From positions 124,001 to 188,000 of the forward strand of contig JABYQQ010000013.1 of assembly GCA_022605405.1 (NCBI GenBank): a stretch of DNA of 64,000 bases, given 5' to 3'. This DNA is from Earliella scabrosa. Its lineage: Eukaryota; Basidiomycota; Agaricomycetes; Polyporales; Polyporaceae. The position numbers and the translations under genes are program-made. Shown piece by piece: positions 12,851 to 25,786 of the stretch (positions are counted from its first letter, which is position 1; every line of letters begins with the position of its first letter). A model generated the notes under the pieces. It was not told the origin of the DNA, ran no database searches, and saw only the letters and a program-made list of their open reading frames with translations.

Positions 12851-12916
12851 ACGCGTGTCACGTGTGCGCTTGACGCGTTTTGTTTAACGCAAACCTTATT
12901 TCTCGCCTAGACGCGT
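12851..12916. promoter_or_regulatory. cluster of three ACGCGT (MCB-type) boxes upstream of histone H1
   Basis: ACGCGT occurs at 12851-12856, 12873-12878 and 12911-12916, within 66 bp and 15-80 bp upstream of the H1 TATA box. ACGCGT is the core MluI cell-cycle box bound by MBF (Mbp1/Swi6-type) in fungi to drive G1/S genes. It is palindromic, so strand is not assigned. Function is inferred from motif, number and position. Confidence 0.5.
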
Positions 12917-13108
12917 CTGGTCAGGCGCCCGTTCAATCGCGTGTCGGGCACACCGCCTCAGGCCTCCCTTTGGACCCGCGGACGTGATTCATTGAGTAAT
13001 GCAATTCACCCACATGTCGAACGCCGCCAGCCTGTCGCCTCTTCCGACGAGACCCTGTACGCTGAGTCGTATCGAGAGAAGGCCATTCGAGAGTAGTTGC
13101 ACTTAACA

Positions 13109-15278
13109 TCATTCTTCATTCTTTGCGAAAGTACCTAAATCTCGCAATACAAAGACAGCCTCGTCTACCCGCATCTCAAGCACAGTCAACTTTTCCCTCT
13201 TCTTCTCCCACTGTGCTAGTAATTCCCTCTCGTTTCGGGTCAACAGCCGCTCCTCATCCTGACTGACGTCGCTGCGCTGTCTCTTGTCAAGAACAGCCTT
13301 GAGATTAGGCTCGTCTTGTTCAGCTTGTCGACGCGCCGCAATGTTGAACAGTGTTTTGTACATGTTGCCAAGCAGCACATTGTACGCTTTTTGCAAGTCA
13401 ACATACCTAACCAGACAGCGTGAGATATACCACGAGTCGAGAGCAGATTCGACCCACCAAAGATAGAACATCCGCGTGGGATTGCGATCGGCACTCTTCG
13501 GAACCTCCTGCAAACTGACAAGCGATTCTGCGGACATCGCAGATAGTAGAGGGCGGACGTCCTTCGGTGCCATCATACCGACCTTTGATATCTACGCCAA
13601 CTTGAGGACCAACAGAAAGACGATGCTCACGACTGCTTACCTGCTTCTCGTCCATCATCGCGGTGTCCAAGAGCAGACGGATGATTCGTACGCCCTCGTC
13701 TCCGTGCCGTTCACGTGCCACAGCTTCCAGAACGCGACGTCGTAATCTTCGAGCAATGATCTCGAACTCTACTTGGACCTTCGACCCACTCAACGAAACA
13801 AAAGAAGCTGCTCGGCCAGCCGGTGTCGGGTTGTCAGCGGACGCGAGAATGCCTAGGTATTCCTTCAACAACGTCATGGTTGGCGGCGTCTTCGACGTTT
13901 GCATGGCGAGGCCTGCAGCAAGTTCAGCGTCATCTGGTAGATGCATGGCAATGCTGGCCAACGACGCGGGATCTTGTTGCACCACATGAATCAGGAGCCT
14001 GCACAAATACTGACAACGACATGCAACGTACCAGAGCGTATATCTGACAGCTTTCGTTGTTTGGATTCCGTAGCCTTCAGTGTGGCACGTAGAACGAGAC
14101 CAGCGCACTGGTTAAAACGTTCAGAGGCGGCAGCTTCAATGAGCTACGTCAACGAGACAAAATCAGACATGCGACAATCCACCAGTAGTGTCTACGACGA
14201 ACCTTGTTGCGTATATGCACATTGAAACGTTCACAGTTGACACGGAAATGAATATCGTCCTGAGCGATGAAGATGAGCTCGCGGACTGGAAGTACAAGGT
14301 GTCAGTAAACTTACATCCACCTGCAAATCGTCCTCGACGGCCTTACGCTATGTAAGCGAATTAGTGGATTGCCCGCATTCTGTTTGTATCGTGTGCGGCT
14401 GACCTTGGAAGAGGGATATGAATGATCTCTAGCCTTTCGCTTCTGAAGCCTAAGCATATCATCCTCTGCTCCCACATAGAGGTTGAAGCTGTCCTTACCA
14501 TGCCGACTTGCTCCGCCTCTTCTTCCTCTCTCTTCAGTCTAGCCTCGGCGGTCTCCTTCGCCTCACGCAACTCTTTCGCTGTGGGGAAACCTGATATCTT
14601 CCTCTTCTCCTCCGCTTCATATCTTAGACGCTTGTCGCGGGGCGAGAGGTGGGATAGAACTGTGGCTGGCTTGAGGTAACCCCCGTCGACTAGCTTATGC
14701 ATAGTCTGAGCAAGAAGAGCAGGTGCTACAACCCACTGAGTCCATTGTGGAACACATGATACACAAACTGGCACACCTTTGATAGGATCGAACAACGATA
14801 GTTGTGAGATGATGTCTGGAGGACGTAGCTTGCCATGGTCGAGAACAAGTTCCACAATTTCTGCACCCTGTGGGACGTTCAGCCGTCTGTGAGCATATCA
14901 TGACCATTTCACGTACCGTTCTACCATACAGCTGCTCCGCTAGCCAAACATATCTTCCATAGCGCAGCCTCATCAAGCACTCTTCCATGTTCATCTCAAA
15001 TACTTCTCCTTCATCGTCGGATTGAGCATGCCATAATAAGTTATGTTGTACCAGGACAAGGATGGAGGCGCGAACAACGCGAGGCTTCAATTTCGAGAAC
15101 CGAATGAGCTGTGGAAGCCCCAGACGGCCGTGGGTGAGAAGGACAGATGCTACAGTCTATTGAGGTGCCCTCAGAGTCACACTTGCAGCGACAGAGGATG
15201 GGTACTCACAGCGGTCAGAGGTCCGAATACCGAGCGTACGATTTCCGTGCACAAGCGCGCCGCATCTGCATCAGCCAT
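13109..15278 (-). CDS. RPC82: DNA-directed RNA polymerase III subunit RPC3 (RPC82)
   Basis: Subunit of the RPC82/RPC34/RPC31 subcomplex of RNA polymerase III, needed for promoter opening and initiation at tRNA and 5S genes in the nucleus. The start at 15278 gives MADADAARLCTEIVRSVFGPL. After an intron the first winged helix follows (GRLGLPQLIRFSKLKPRVVRASILVLVQHNLL, split here by description only). Later exons include an IVELVLDHGKLRPPDIIS segment, a MHKLVDGGYLKPA helix-turn-helix, a charged Glu/Lys region, REHIFIAQDD-like and FRVNCERFNVHIRNK motifs, and a last exon ending in a coiled coil (LAQWEKKREKLTVLEMRVDEA). The gene has about nine introns, some with very short exons near 14380-14290, so fine exon ends are uncertain. 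It is divergent from the acidic gene at 15537 with 258 bp between start codons. Confidence 0.85.
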
Positions 15279-15536
15279 TCCGTTCTACAGATGTAGCATT
15301 GGAGAGCAAGAAGGGAAGCGGGCTGAACGAGGTTCGACAGTACAGACTGAGAGAGAGCGAAGATGGGCGACAAAACAGGATGTGGCGCTTCAGGAACTCA
15401 GAGTACTAAGTCCAGTCAAACCTGCCCTGAACCACGCCCTCGAGGTCTCGCGCCTGCTCCCAGTTGACTGCTACCGCAAACCTGCCTCCACCACAGTCAG
15501 CACCACCATATTCTACTCCACTGGCTTTTCCACGAC

Positions 15537-18300
15537 ATGACTACGACGATGTCGGAGGCTTTCGACGCTCCGATGACGGACTCTGGGGACATCGACATCT
15601 CGATGTACTCAGGCATCACGACAACCGACTCATGGCACTCGATGGAGGCAAGTATGGGCGATGGGAATCTCCTCGCAGATTCTGCTACGTTTGGCTATAT
15701 GCAGGAGGACGTGGAGATAGAGATGGGCGACGACGATGAGGCGATCACCGAGTACGAAATGGCCGATGAAGGCGATGGGTACGGCGAGGAGTTGCAGGAC
15801 GTCGAGGTCTATGACATATCGCAAGTAGCGTCGCCGTTGCTCATCGACGAGCATGGCGAAATCGACAATCCATATCCTGAAGACACGGTGCTGATGCAAA
15901 TGCCTTCGGACGACCACCCCGTGAACATGTTCCACCCAGGTTCGACCACAGTTGCCCCGGTCGTGGCTTCGGAGACGTACAACGCAGTGGAGGTCCCCGT
16001 TGTTGTGGATCTTCCAAACTCCCTTGTGGTAGTTCACAACGCCCAGGCTCCCTATGACCCGGATCCAGTTGCAATCGAACCGGTGGCGGTGGTTACTGAA
16101 GATGCTACCACTGCCTTTGTCGACATACCTGGCGTGGCTTTCGCGGAAGCTACAGCGGCGGCGACTCTTACGACTTCGGAGGATGTAGCGCCACCGCTGG
16201 AAGAGCCCTCTGAACAATCGCTGTCAACTCTCCCTCAGCCGACGAGCCTCTCAACGAGCTCGGGTGACCACCAGCAGGAGGGCGAATATTCTGACGATAC
16301 TGCAACGGCTATTAACCCACCTCTGGAGGCCCATGCAGAGGCTCTTGAAGGCGCTGAAGCTTCCGTGGGTGGCCCCGGGGATCCTCATGAAATCTCGGAT
16401 GGTGTCTATATCGACCCTCCCCCAGCAGTGCTCTTGTCGCTTCCTCCTGCTGTCCAATATGGAGAGTGTTCGCTGTTCAATCTGCCTACTTCCAGCGTCC
16501 CTCAAAGTCCTTCGAGCAGTGCCAAAACCGACACCGGTGGCGCCCTCCATCTCCTGTTACACGAGCGCCCCACTCTCTACTATGAGCCCCTTTCCGCAGT
16601 GTTCCAGGCTCTCAGACAAGAAACCTTCATACAGAATATGCCGGGATTCGCCGAAGCTGAGTTGATTCTCGATGCATATGATCTGCAGCTCGCGATATCC
16701 GAGGTACGCGCGTAGCCTATCCTCTAATCACGCATTAGCCTGACGCATTCACAGGACAACGTCTACACGCACGAGGTCACATTGCACGAGTTGAATGTGA
16801 TACACGATGGGTCTGATCTCAGCGGGCCGCTCAGACTTCGTCTCAAAGTGTTCTCGCCTCGTTTTGTGACGCGCTACACTACTTTGCGCGACCAGATTGC
16901 CCGATTGAACCTGACGGGAGATGGAGACGCTTCGCATGCGGACGCGCTCGAAGCCGAGCAGCACCGTGAACAAGGTATGTAAGATTTCCACTTTCCAAGT
17001 TGACGTGTGCTCAATTGGGTTATAGAACACGAGAATGAGGCGGCGGAACATGCCCTCGAAACCGAAGCGTCATCCGAGCGTCCTGCTGCAGGGGCGGTGT
17101 CGGAGAACGCTGAATATGCCACTGATCATACAGAGTCTACAGTAGACGATGCTGGTGGCGAGACTCAGGAACAGCCAGCCACGGATGAGTCTAGCGAGTT
17201 TGCTGCTGTTCAACAACAGGCGGAAGCCGACATAGCCGCTGAGTTCGCAGGCAGACCGGATACGGAAGCTGATGGCTCAGGAGAGGAAGAAGAGTTCGGG
17301 GAAACTCTCTCAACGGGGGGTCCTGTAGAGGACACACTTCAGGCCTCAACGGCGACTGAGGGGACCTCGATCGAGGACTCGCGAGAGGATACGGACGCGG
17401 CGTACGAAGAGAGCGAAGAGACACTCGATGCAGATGATGTTCACAGCTACACTGCACACGAAGAAGGTGGCGATTACGTCGAGCACGCAGAGTTCCCGGA
17501 CGATGAAGACGAATTCGGCGAAGACCTTCCCGAAGAGCTCGGCGGACAAGCCAGAGAACAGGCCTACCTTCATACAAGTGCTTCTGAGGGTCCCGTCGAT
17601 GATCAAGCATCTTTTGCTGAAAATGCAAGCGAAGTCACCCGAGAGGAGTTGAATCGTGAGGGATCCGACGAAGGGGCGGGTCACGGTTGGTATCCCGTCT
17701 TTGCCGTATATGCATGCGCTGATGACACTGTTATCAGGTCGTGATGAAGAACGTAGTTTGAGTCAACAAGTGAATACTGATGCAGTTACGCACTTCAACA
17801 GCAGTGAAGGTATAAGCTCCAGTAATACTGGTGGTGGAAAAAGCTGACCTGCGTGCTTGTGCCAGGTCCCGATGAAGACACCAAGCACGAAGACTCAACA
17901 ATCTCGACGACGTTGCAACAGGCTCCATCCAGTATGTTCCTCTAGATGATGTCGTGATCAATGGTTCACTGACCATCACCGTCAGACGCTGTCCCTCCTA
18001 GTGCCCGGCACGACGATACTCTGCTCATTGGGGAAGACGATTTTGACGACGACGACGACTGGGACGATGGAGAGCCTTCTTCTAAGATGCCAGAGGGCTC
18101 TGAAGCTTTATCACGCAAGAGTTCCACTACGACTCTGGCGAGCAGAACATCAAAACGGGCCTATGACGAGGTTGAGCTCGACGACTTTGACGACGATGAG
18201 TTTGAGCCTACATCTCCGGGTGTGTACTCTTTTGACGCTTCGACTCTTGCATTGATGCTGATAGTGCCTTGCAGACGTGAAGCGACCGCGGGTTGAATGA
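15537..18300 (+). CDS. acidic hypothetical nuclear protein
   Basis: Multi-exon gene of unknown function. Exon 1 runs 15537-16703, exon 2 16755-16974, exon 3 starts at 17026, and several small exons follow after 17690. The last exon begins after the acceptor near 18273 and ends in KRPRVE and a TGA at 18298-18300. The first 300 residues are acidic and Ser/Pro/Ala-rich. Around residues 325-460, which cross the first intron, lies the only globular-looking part: a HLLLHERPTLYYEPLSAVFQAL stretch and a beta-rich VYTHEVTLHELNVIHD segment leading to a helix. The rest is an Asp/Glu-rich tail with two basic patches near the end that resemble a nuclear localisation signal. An alternative start lies at 15549. 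I do not recognise the family; nuclear location is inferred. Confidence 0.7.
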
Positions 18301-18984
18301 TATTGTGCCAGACATTCCGATGCCCAATTCGGCGCGATTGTCCGTCAGCTCTTCGTGGTCAAGGTCACATCCACCTCGTCACTTCGGACTGTAGTGCTTC
18401 GTCGTCTCCCGTCGTTTCCATGCCGGCTCCAAGCTCAAGATTTGACAAGACTCTTGATAGGCTGAGTTACCGCTATGCTATGACGCGCGATTTTGCGGCG
18501 CATTCTCCGATATCATGTTTCTCTCCTGTTGTCGTGTTTACTGACCTTGACAGATATGCAACACCATATTTTGACGGCGGGGGGTGTAGGTGACGAGTCT
18601 TGTCTATGACGGGTTCACATCTTGGCACAACCTGTTCATGTTCTTGTTGAAGTGTCGAACGTAGCTCTCAGCTTAGCCAAAAGGTCCCTTGTATCGTGTA
18701 TCACCTGCAATGATCCGGCCTAATTCTAACATAGAAGTCATGTTGTGTGATGCTTCGCACACCTAAGTCTTGCGAAGCGAAGCTTGCGCCCGGACAGAAG
18801 CGCGAGCATGTGTTGGTCGATAGAAGGAATCACTGCCATGATTTGGAGGACGGCAATAGGGCTAATAGCATACAACACACAAACAGCAATACGCCGGTTC
18901 AGGAGAGGGACCTTCGAAGCTCCTTGGTTTTGTTCTGTATTTCACCCAAGCACAGCACTGGATATCGCAGTCGTGCGATAGGGG
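18301..18984. other. intergenic region between convergent genes
   Basis: About 680 bp holding the 3' flanks of the acidic gene (+) and the ligase-like gene (-). Only short overlapping ORFs are present; I see no recognisable gene. Confidence 0.45.
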
Positions 18985-21045
18985 TCAAGCTTTCGACGGA
19001 ACCGATACTTTGAAAGTGCCGTTTGGCGCGACCTTCGCCCGCTCGCCCGTCGCCCGCCACCCCCGCTCTTCCTCGTCCTGTGCCTCGTCCCGGGCGGATA
19101 GGGGCCGCCCAACACTGGGGCCACGCACATGCAGCGCACCGATCGGGTCAGCCCCACCTTCGACGGCGGAGTCGTCCACCCCAGTGAGCTTCGCCTCCAC
19201 ATTGACGGAGGGCGGACCGACGGGGGAGAGATAAGTGAACGCATAGGCATCCGCGGCGGACGCGGAAGGCGTCGAGGGGGTGCTGGCCGGGAAGGTCTGC
19301 AAGTCGAGGGGGTGAGATGCGAAGACAGGACCGGCGACGACGGGGTGCGAGTGCACGTTGATGACTGGGACAGAGAGTGCGATGCGCGAAGGGGTCAGAG
19401 CCTGTGCCTCGAGCGGGCCTGCGATAAGCGGAGCTAAGGTTAGACAAAGGTGGGAGACGCGCAGGACAGGATGACGAGGACGTACCACCGCTGACCACAA
19501 CCGCGCGGACAGTACCGGCGCCCTTGCCCATCACCTTCACGCGGGCGGCGTCGAACACGAGGCGGTCCCAGAGACTTTGCTTTGTCATGTAGCCCTCGAG
19601 GATGCCGGCGAGTTTGTGGCGCCAGGCAAAGTTGAACAGCAGCCAGGACGACGTCCGCGCCTCGTTTAGGATGGCATCGCTGAGGCTGCTGAGATGGTCC
19701 GGACGGATGAAGAGGATGGTCGGAGACGAGATGCGGTACGCAGCAGAGGTACGGAGGTCCTTGAGCCCTGACACAGATGGAGCTGGAAAGAGGGTATTAG
19801 TGTGAGAGACGGGAGGATGAGAATAGGAGATTGAGCACAGACCATCGTCGGCTTTGATCAACTTGGTGCTGTCCACCGTGGCAAAACTGGTGCCCTCGAA
19901 CAAGGCCGTGTACGCCACCACGCGCCCGTACGGTGTACTGAGGGAATATGCGGACAGTATGGTGTCCAATGGGGAGATTGCACTCGAAGGAGGTACGAGC
20001 GCGCGAGCTGCGGCGACACCGGCGGTCAGATTCTGGTGGGTCAGCTGTACGCCGTCCACTTGACCCGATGGCGTCTCGAAGAACGCGACGGTCACAACAT
20101 CGTTGGGATCTAGCCAATCATGTGAGACGCGTAATCCGCAGGATGTAGCCACGAACTGACCGGGGCTAGGAACCGCGTTCTTGTCTAGGGCACTACCTTG
20201 ACGCTCAAGGTCATCCCAGTGGAGAACCTTCATGTTGCGCAGGCCAGAGACTCTCGCTGGATCAACGTCTCCGACAACGACAATGGTGTGATTCTCGTTC
20301 TCGTTGGAGTCGTAGAGGAGTTCCAGCAGGTGGTTGAGGAAGCCAGCATCGGTAATGATCACGGCCGGTTGGTGACTTTCCACGACTGAAGAGAGTAGAG
20401 ATAGCGATGACAGCGTGAAGGATGGGACAGAGTATGAGGCAAGGGCCAGATCAGAGATGAGGAATTCTGAGAGATCGAAGGACGCATTAGACTCGAGATA
20501 GATCATGGTTCGTGAGGTAGAACATACCAATGCCGTCATTGAGCAAGAGCAGTGCACTAGATTCCTGAGGGACGAGACCAGTCGCTTTGATGAGACCAGC
20601 ACCGAAGTTGGCGATGCGTGATCTCAATTGAGGATTGGTGATCTTAGCATCGGCATTCAGAACCAAGCATGTACAAGACGGTGAGCGTCAGACTCACTTT
20701 TGTAGACCATAGTGTCCGAGGAGCATCGGCGTCTGGCTTCACCAGATCAAGCACAACCTGCTGATCCTTTGTGGGGCGCAAGGGGAACTGGGACAGAGCT
20801 TCTAGTGGTGAATGCATGCATCAGAAATGACGACTTACCCGACCAAGCATGCCGGTGCTGTAGTTGCGGTACACCGCGCTCTCAGAGGGGTTCCTCACAC
20901 GTGCGACATCGCTCTGTCGCCCAAGAAGGATAGGGTGCACGAGGGCCTGAGGCTTGTAGAGGTTGTGGAGAAGGAAGAGACCAGCAGCCACGAGCGACAG
21001 GATGATTGTCAAGTCGTCCGTGACGAGGTAGTCGGAGAGCGCCAT
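18985..21045 (-). CDS. acyl-CoA synthetase-like (AMP-binding family) protein, probably catalytically degenerate
   Basis: Start ATG 21045. Residues about 10-35 form a hydrophobic, membrane-anchoring helix (IILSLVAAGLFLLHNLY), followed by LLGRQSDVARVRNP as in long-chain acyl-CoA ligases. Four or five exons continue through the AMP-binding fold to a stop at 18985. Recognisable blocks are a TLWSTK / FGAGL region, WRHKLAGILEG, SLWDRLVFDAARVKVMG, a VVSGG strand, and near the end GPPSVNVEAKLTGVDD and GWRATGERA, the counterpart of the family W-x-TGD motif. Two things are odd. The phosphate-binding loop normally reading Tx[SG]GTTGxPK is replaced by FFETPSGQVDGVQLTHQN. The protein also stops soon after the TGE motif, without the C-terminal lid domain and its catalytic lysine. 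A regulatory or binding role is more likely than thioester formation; that is inference. Confidence 0.75.
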
Positions 21046-21597
21046 GGCCGGCTAGATTGGAGACGAAGTGCAGCACGCCAGTGTGGTCAGGGCTATTGGT
21101 GGGGGAGACACGGTGAACAGCAGATGGTGGTCGGACGAGAAGTGGGGAGATATACGTATGAGGCTTCCGAGTTGCGCACATAGCCGATAGACGCTGTCGC
21201 TGCAAGTAATCGTGCTTGACAGAGCTGGGTCGGCTTCTCACCTGCTCCCGGCTTCCTGACCTCGCGTTCGGTCTCTGTCCCGCGCACGTCTTCGTCAAGC
21301 CGATGACTGAGGGCGCACACGCTCGCCAGCTGGCTTCACGCGCACGGCCGAGCTGCGTCCTGCCATGACCCATTCACGCCGCACGCAGAATGCCTCGATC
21401 GCACCGGAAACACCGGCCCGTCGACGCGTCCAGTCGCGGCGTGACCTGTGTGACCGCACGTGCAGTCACACACCAGTTTCAAACTCCGCCAGACCGTGCC
21501 AGACGCGCCACAACGGACGCGCTCTTCCTTGCGGTCCTCCTCAACTTCCTCCTCTCGTCTCCATAATCCCCGGCGACCCCTCCTTACTCCGACCGCC
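21046..21597. promoter_or_regulatory. divergent promoter region between ligase-like gene and SPT16
   Basis: 552 bp between two start codons pointing away from each other. One ACGCGT (MCB core) lies at 21424-21429, about 170 bp upstream of the SPT16 ATG. The last 70 bp before that ATG are CT-rich on the coding strand. No TATAAA box is evident. Confidence 0.4.
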
Positions 21598-24500
21598 ATG
21601 TCGAACATCAAGCTCAACGGAGAGCTATTCTCAAAACGGCTCCGCATAGTCTATAATTCCTGGAACGTCAGTAGCTTTGCTCAGAACGCGTTTGTGACCC
21701 TTACTAACCAGCCAACTTAATATGTTCTCTTCCCACAGAATGCTCACAAGGAAGATGACTACAGCTCAATATCTGAAGCCGACGCGTTGCTACTTGTTGC
21801 TGGGGATCCTGCTGCCGAAGACGAGCCTATCCGGAAGGGAACTGCATTTCAGGTGAGTATGGCCTTCAATTTACAACTCTACACATCACCAATGTCGTGG
21901 TCTTCTGGCAGACCTGGCTATTGGGCTTTGAGTTCCCTTCCACATACATTATGTTCCAAAAGAATCAACTCTCAGTTCTCTGCTCGGCGTCCAAGGGTAC
22001 GGAACACCTCTGTCCTCTCTATGAGAACCGCACCTAACTTGGTATCCTTGCAACAGCGAAAATACTATCGCAGCTCAAGAACGCTGACTCACCGGTCCCG
22101 ATCGAGTTCTTCGTTCAAGCAAAAGCCAAGGATCCCCCCACCGACGCCCTCCCTCGGTTCCTCCAAGCGTATACATCCCATGATCGGGTCGCAACGTTAA
22201 CGAAGGAGTCACATTCCGGGAAGCTCGTCGATGAGTGGAACAAGGCTGTGTCAGAAGCGGATAAGAAGCCCGCGCTGGTTGACATGGCCCCTGCAGTGGC
22301 TTCGTTTCTTGCAGTGAAAGATGAGGAGGAGTTGGTGCGTCGGATTCCTTTCGTGATTTGTCTGAACCCGTCATGACCGCGTATAGAAATGTCTTCGAAC
22401 TGCGGCCAACCTCACATCCACACTACTCGCCCACTACGTTGCGCCAAAATTGGAGACCATCCTGGACAGGGAGGCGAAGATCTCGCACGAAGCGTTTGCA
22501 ACTCAGATTGAGGCGAGGATTGGTTATGGCGAGGGTGACAAAGCCAAGGGTCCCGATATGAAGGTCTGGAGCAAGGGCCGCGGGCTGAATGACGTGAGTA
22601 ATTTATCGCCACTTCCTACAGTCTTGGTGTCCAATCCCATCTTCCTAGGTTGACTGGGGTTCAACCGAGTTCTGCTATCCTCCAATTATCCAATCCCAGT
22701 CGTCGAGCAGCGGATACGACATCAGTCCTACAGCAGAATCCACGCAGGACGACATCTCGCATAAAGGTGTCCTCCTCGTTGCCGTGGGCATGCGATACAA
22801 GAGCTATTGTGCAAATCTCGGGCGTAGCTTTATCGTTGATCCATCAAAGGTGTGTCGGTCTACCTCTTGTTCAGATAGAGCCTGTCGCCCAACTACTACT
22901 GTTCCAGGAGCAAGAAGCTATATACTCTCTCCTCGTCTCTCTCCAGTCGGAGATGCTGTCCCGGCTGAAGGATGGCGTCATTGCGAAGGACATGTACCAG
23001 CATGCACTTGCCTATGTGAGAGAGAGGAAACCCGAGCTGGAGGCACGGTTCGCGAAGAATATCGGTCATGGCGTGAGTGTCTGTGTGTTGTGATCGGCAT
23101 CGCGCTCTGATATGCTGTGCCGTAGATGGGTATGGAGTTCCGCGATGGTTCCTACGTACTCTCGGCAAAGAACGGTCGGAAGTTGCGGACTGGCATGGTT
23201 TTTAATCTGGTTCTTGGATTCACCGGACTGGAGGAGGGCGGCAAAAAGTGAGTGATGGACTATTATCGACACCACCTCCTTCAATGTTGTGACTGTGTCT
23301 GCTAGGTACGCGCTGCAGCTCATCGACACGGTCCTCATTGGCTCCGACAAGGCCACGTGTCTCACATCTGGCCTCAAATCCATCAAGGACACCATGTTCT
23401 TCTTGAATCAGGATGAAGGAGAAGGTCAGTCGTCCAAGGCTCCTGCCAAGAAGCCGCCCACAGCCAAAGTCGGAGCCAACGGCAACGCATCTCCCTCGAA
23501 GAACAAAATGGCCGGCGGTAAGGTCCTTCGGAACAAGACGCGCAGCGCGGCGCAGGAAGAGCTGGTGCAGTCCATGGCGGCCAAGATCGCAGACCATCAG
23601 AGGGAACTGCACCAGAGACTTCATCAAGAGGGGCTCGCAAGGTTCTCCGAGGGTGGTGGCGGCACAGGCGGCAAGGAAGGGAAGGGGTGGAAGCGGTTCC
23701 AGAGCTACAAGGGTGAGGCCGCTCTTCCGCGCGAGGTCGAGAGTCTCCGTGTACGTCTGCCACACCCGACCTTACTCGACATCCGTGCTGACGGTCAGAT
23801 TTCAGATCTTTGTCGACAGGAAGTCACAGACAGTTGTGCTACCCATTCATGGCTTCGCGGTTCCCTTCCACATCAATACCATCAAGAACGTCAGCAAAAA
23901 CGAGGAAGCTGACTTCACGCTTCTCCGCGTCAACTTCCAGACCCCAGGGCAGCTGGCGGGCAGGAAGGAGGACACAGTAGGTGCCTAGTAGGATCTTGTC
24001 TCTGCTAGCCTCACAATTTTCTGTCTATAGCCTTTCGAAGACCCTGATGCCACCTTCATTCGTTCTATCACCTACCGTTCCCCAGACGGGAGCCGATTCG
24101 ATGCCATCTCGAAACAAATCACGGATCTGAAGAAGGAAGTGAACAAGCGGGAGCAGCAGAAGAAGGAGATGGCCGACGTCATCGAGCAGGATACCCTTAT
24201 CGAGATCAAGGGACGACGCCCCACCAAGTTGCCTGAGGTGTTCGTGCGGCCCGCGTTGGATGGAAAACGTCTTCCAGGAGAAGTGGAGATTCATCAAAAC
24301 GGTCTCAGGTACCAGTCCCCGATGGGCTCGCAGAAGATTGGTATGCCAGCGGTGCCACGATGACGTTGCGAAAGGGAGACTGACGCTGTCCCGTTAGACA
24401 TTCTGTTCAGCAACGTCAAACATCTCTTCTTCCAACCATGCGACCATGAACTCCTCGTCATCATCCATATTCACCTCAAGGCACCCATCATGATTGGGAA

Positions 24501-25786
24501 GAAGAAGGCACATGTGAGTGCGCTTCGAGACTGATCTCGCACATGAATCCAGCTCACCTTGTCTTGCCTAGGACGTCCAATTCTACCGTGAGGCGTCCGA
24601 CGTGCAGTTCGATGAGACTGGGAACCGGAAGCGCAAGTACCGCTATGGTGACGAGGATGAGTTGGAGCTCGAGCAGCAAGAACGGAAACGGCGTCAGATG
24701 CTGAACAAGGAGTTCAAGTTGTTCTCCGAGAAGATCGCGGAAGCTGCCACTGCATCGGTATCTATCATTTATCGTCGTGCGAGCCCCTTATTGCCGAACT
24801 GATAACGGACGTTCCACAGACCGGCGACTCTCTAGAACCGGATATTCCCTTCCGCGAACTCTCCTTCGAAGGCGTGCCGTTCAGGACGAATGTGCGTCTG
24901 CAGCCTACAACGGAATGTCTCGTCCATCTCTCGGATCCGCCGTTCCTCGTTGTTACACTGTCGGACATCGAGATTGCCTCCCTTGAGCGCGTCCAATTTG
25001 GTCTCAAGCAATTCGACATGGTTTTGATCTTCAAAGACTTCACGAAGACACCGCTTCACATCAATTCCATACCTAGTGCCCAATTAGATGACGTGAAGAA
25101 TTGGTTAGAGTAAGTTACGGTTTGCCTGAACACAAGGTCGTCCGGAGGTGACTGACCGGTTGGCAGCTCCGTGGACATACCGCTGAGCGAAGGGCCGGTC
25201 AACCTGAACTGGGGGCCCATCATGAAGACCATCAACGAGGACCCTTACGACTTCTTCCAGCAAGGTGGATGGTCGTTCCTGGGCGGAGCTGCAGGCGGCG
25301 AAGAGGTGCGTTGTACTCCATGTGGATGGGTAACGCCCATGTCCAAATGTTGACCGGTCCCTCTCAGAGTGATGCCGACGACGCCTCAGACACCGAGTCT
25401 GAGTTTGCGGCCGAGTCCGATGAGGTCGAGAGCTCAGAGAGCAGCCAGGATGAGAGCGATTACTACGATGGATCGGACGCAAGTGATGACGAAGGCAGTG
25501 GCTCCGACTTTGGTTCTGAGGATAGCGATGGTACGTGTGTGTAGTGTCGATGTGCGCACCGTGCTCACTTGATGGCAGGCGACGATTGGGATGAGCTGGA
25601 GCGCAAGGCAGCCAAGGGTACGTGTCGGATAGTTCCAGCATTTTGCCACACGTGTCTGATGCGTTCGCTACAGACGACAAGAAGCGCGCTGAGACTGGTC
25701 GGGGCCACGGCTCCGATGACGATTCAGACCGCCCGAAGAAGAAAGCACCGGCGAAGACCAAGGCTAAGGCCAACGGGAAGCGGTGA
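21598..25786 (+). CDS. SPT16: FACT complex histone chaperone subunit Spt16
   Basis: Histone H2A-H2B chaperone of FACT, which moves nucleosomes ahead of RNA and DNA polymerases in the nucleus. The start [15 protein letters not shown] and the following block [39 protein letters not shown] (after a splice) form the aminopeptidase-like N-terminal domain. The middle part has [28 protein letters not shown] and [16 protein letters not shown], matching the Spt16 middle/PH domains. The C-terminus has [18 protein letters not shown] and a long Asp/Glu/Ser-rich acidic tail, ending in a Lys/Ala-rich basic stretch and a TGA at 25784-25786. About fourteen short introns interrupt the gene. Assignment is firm; internal exon borders were only partly checked. 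Confidence 0.95.
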
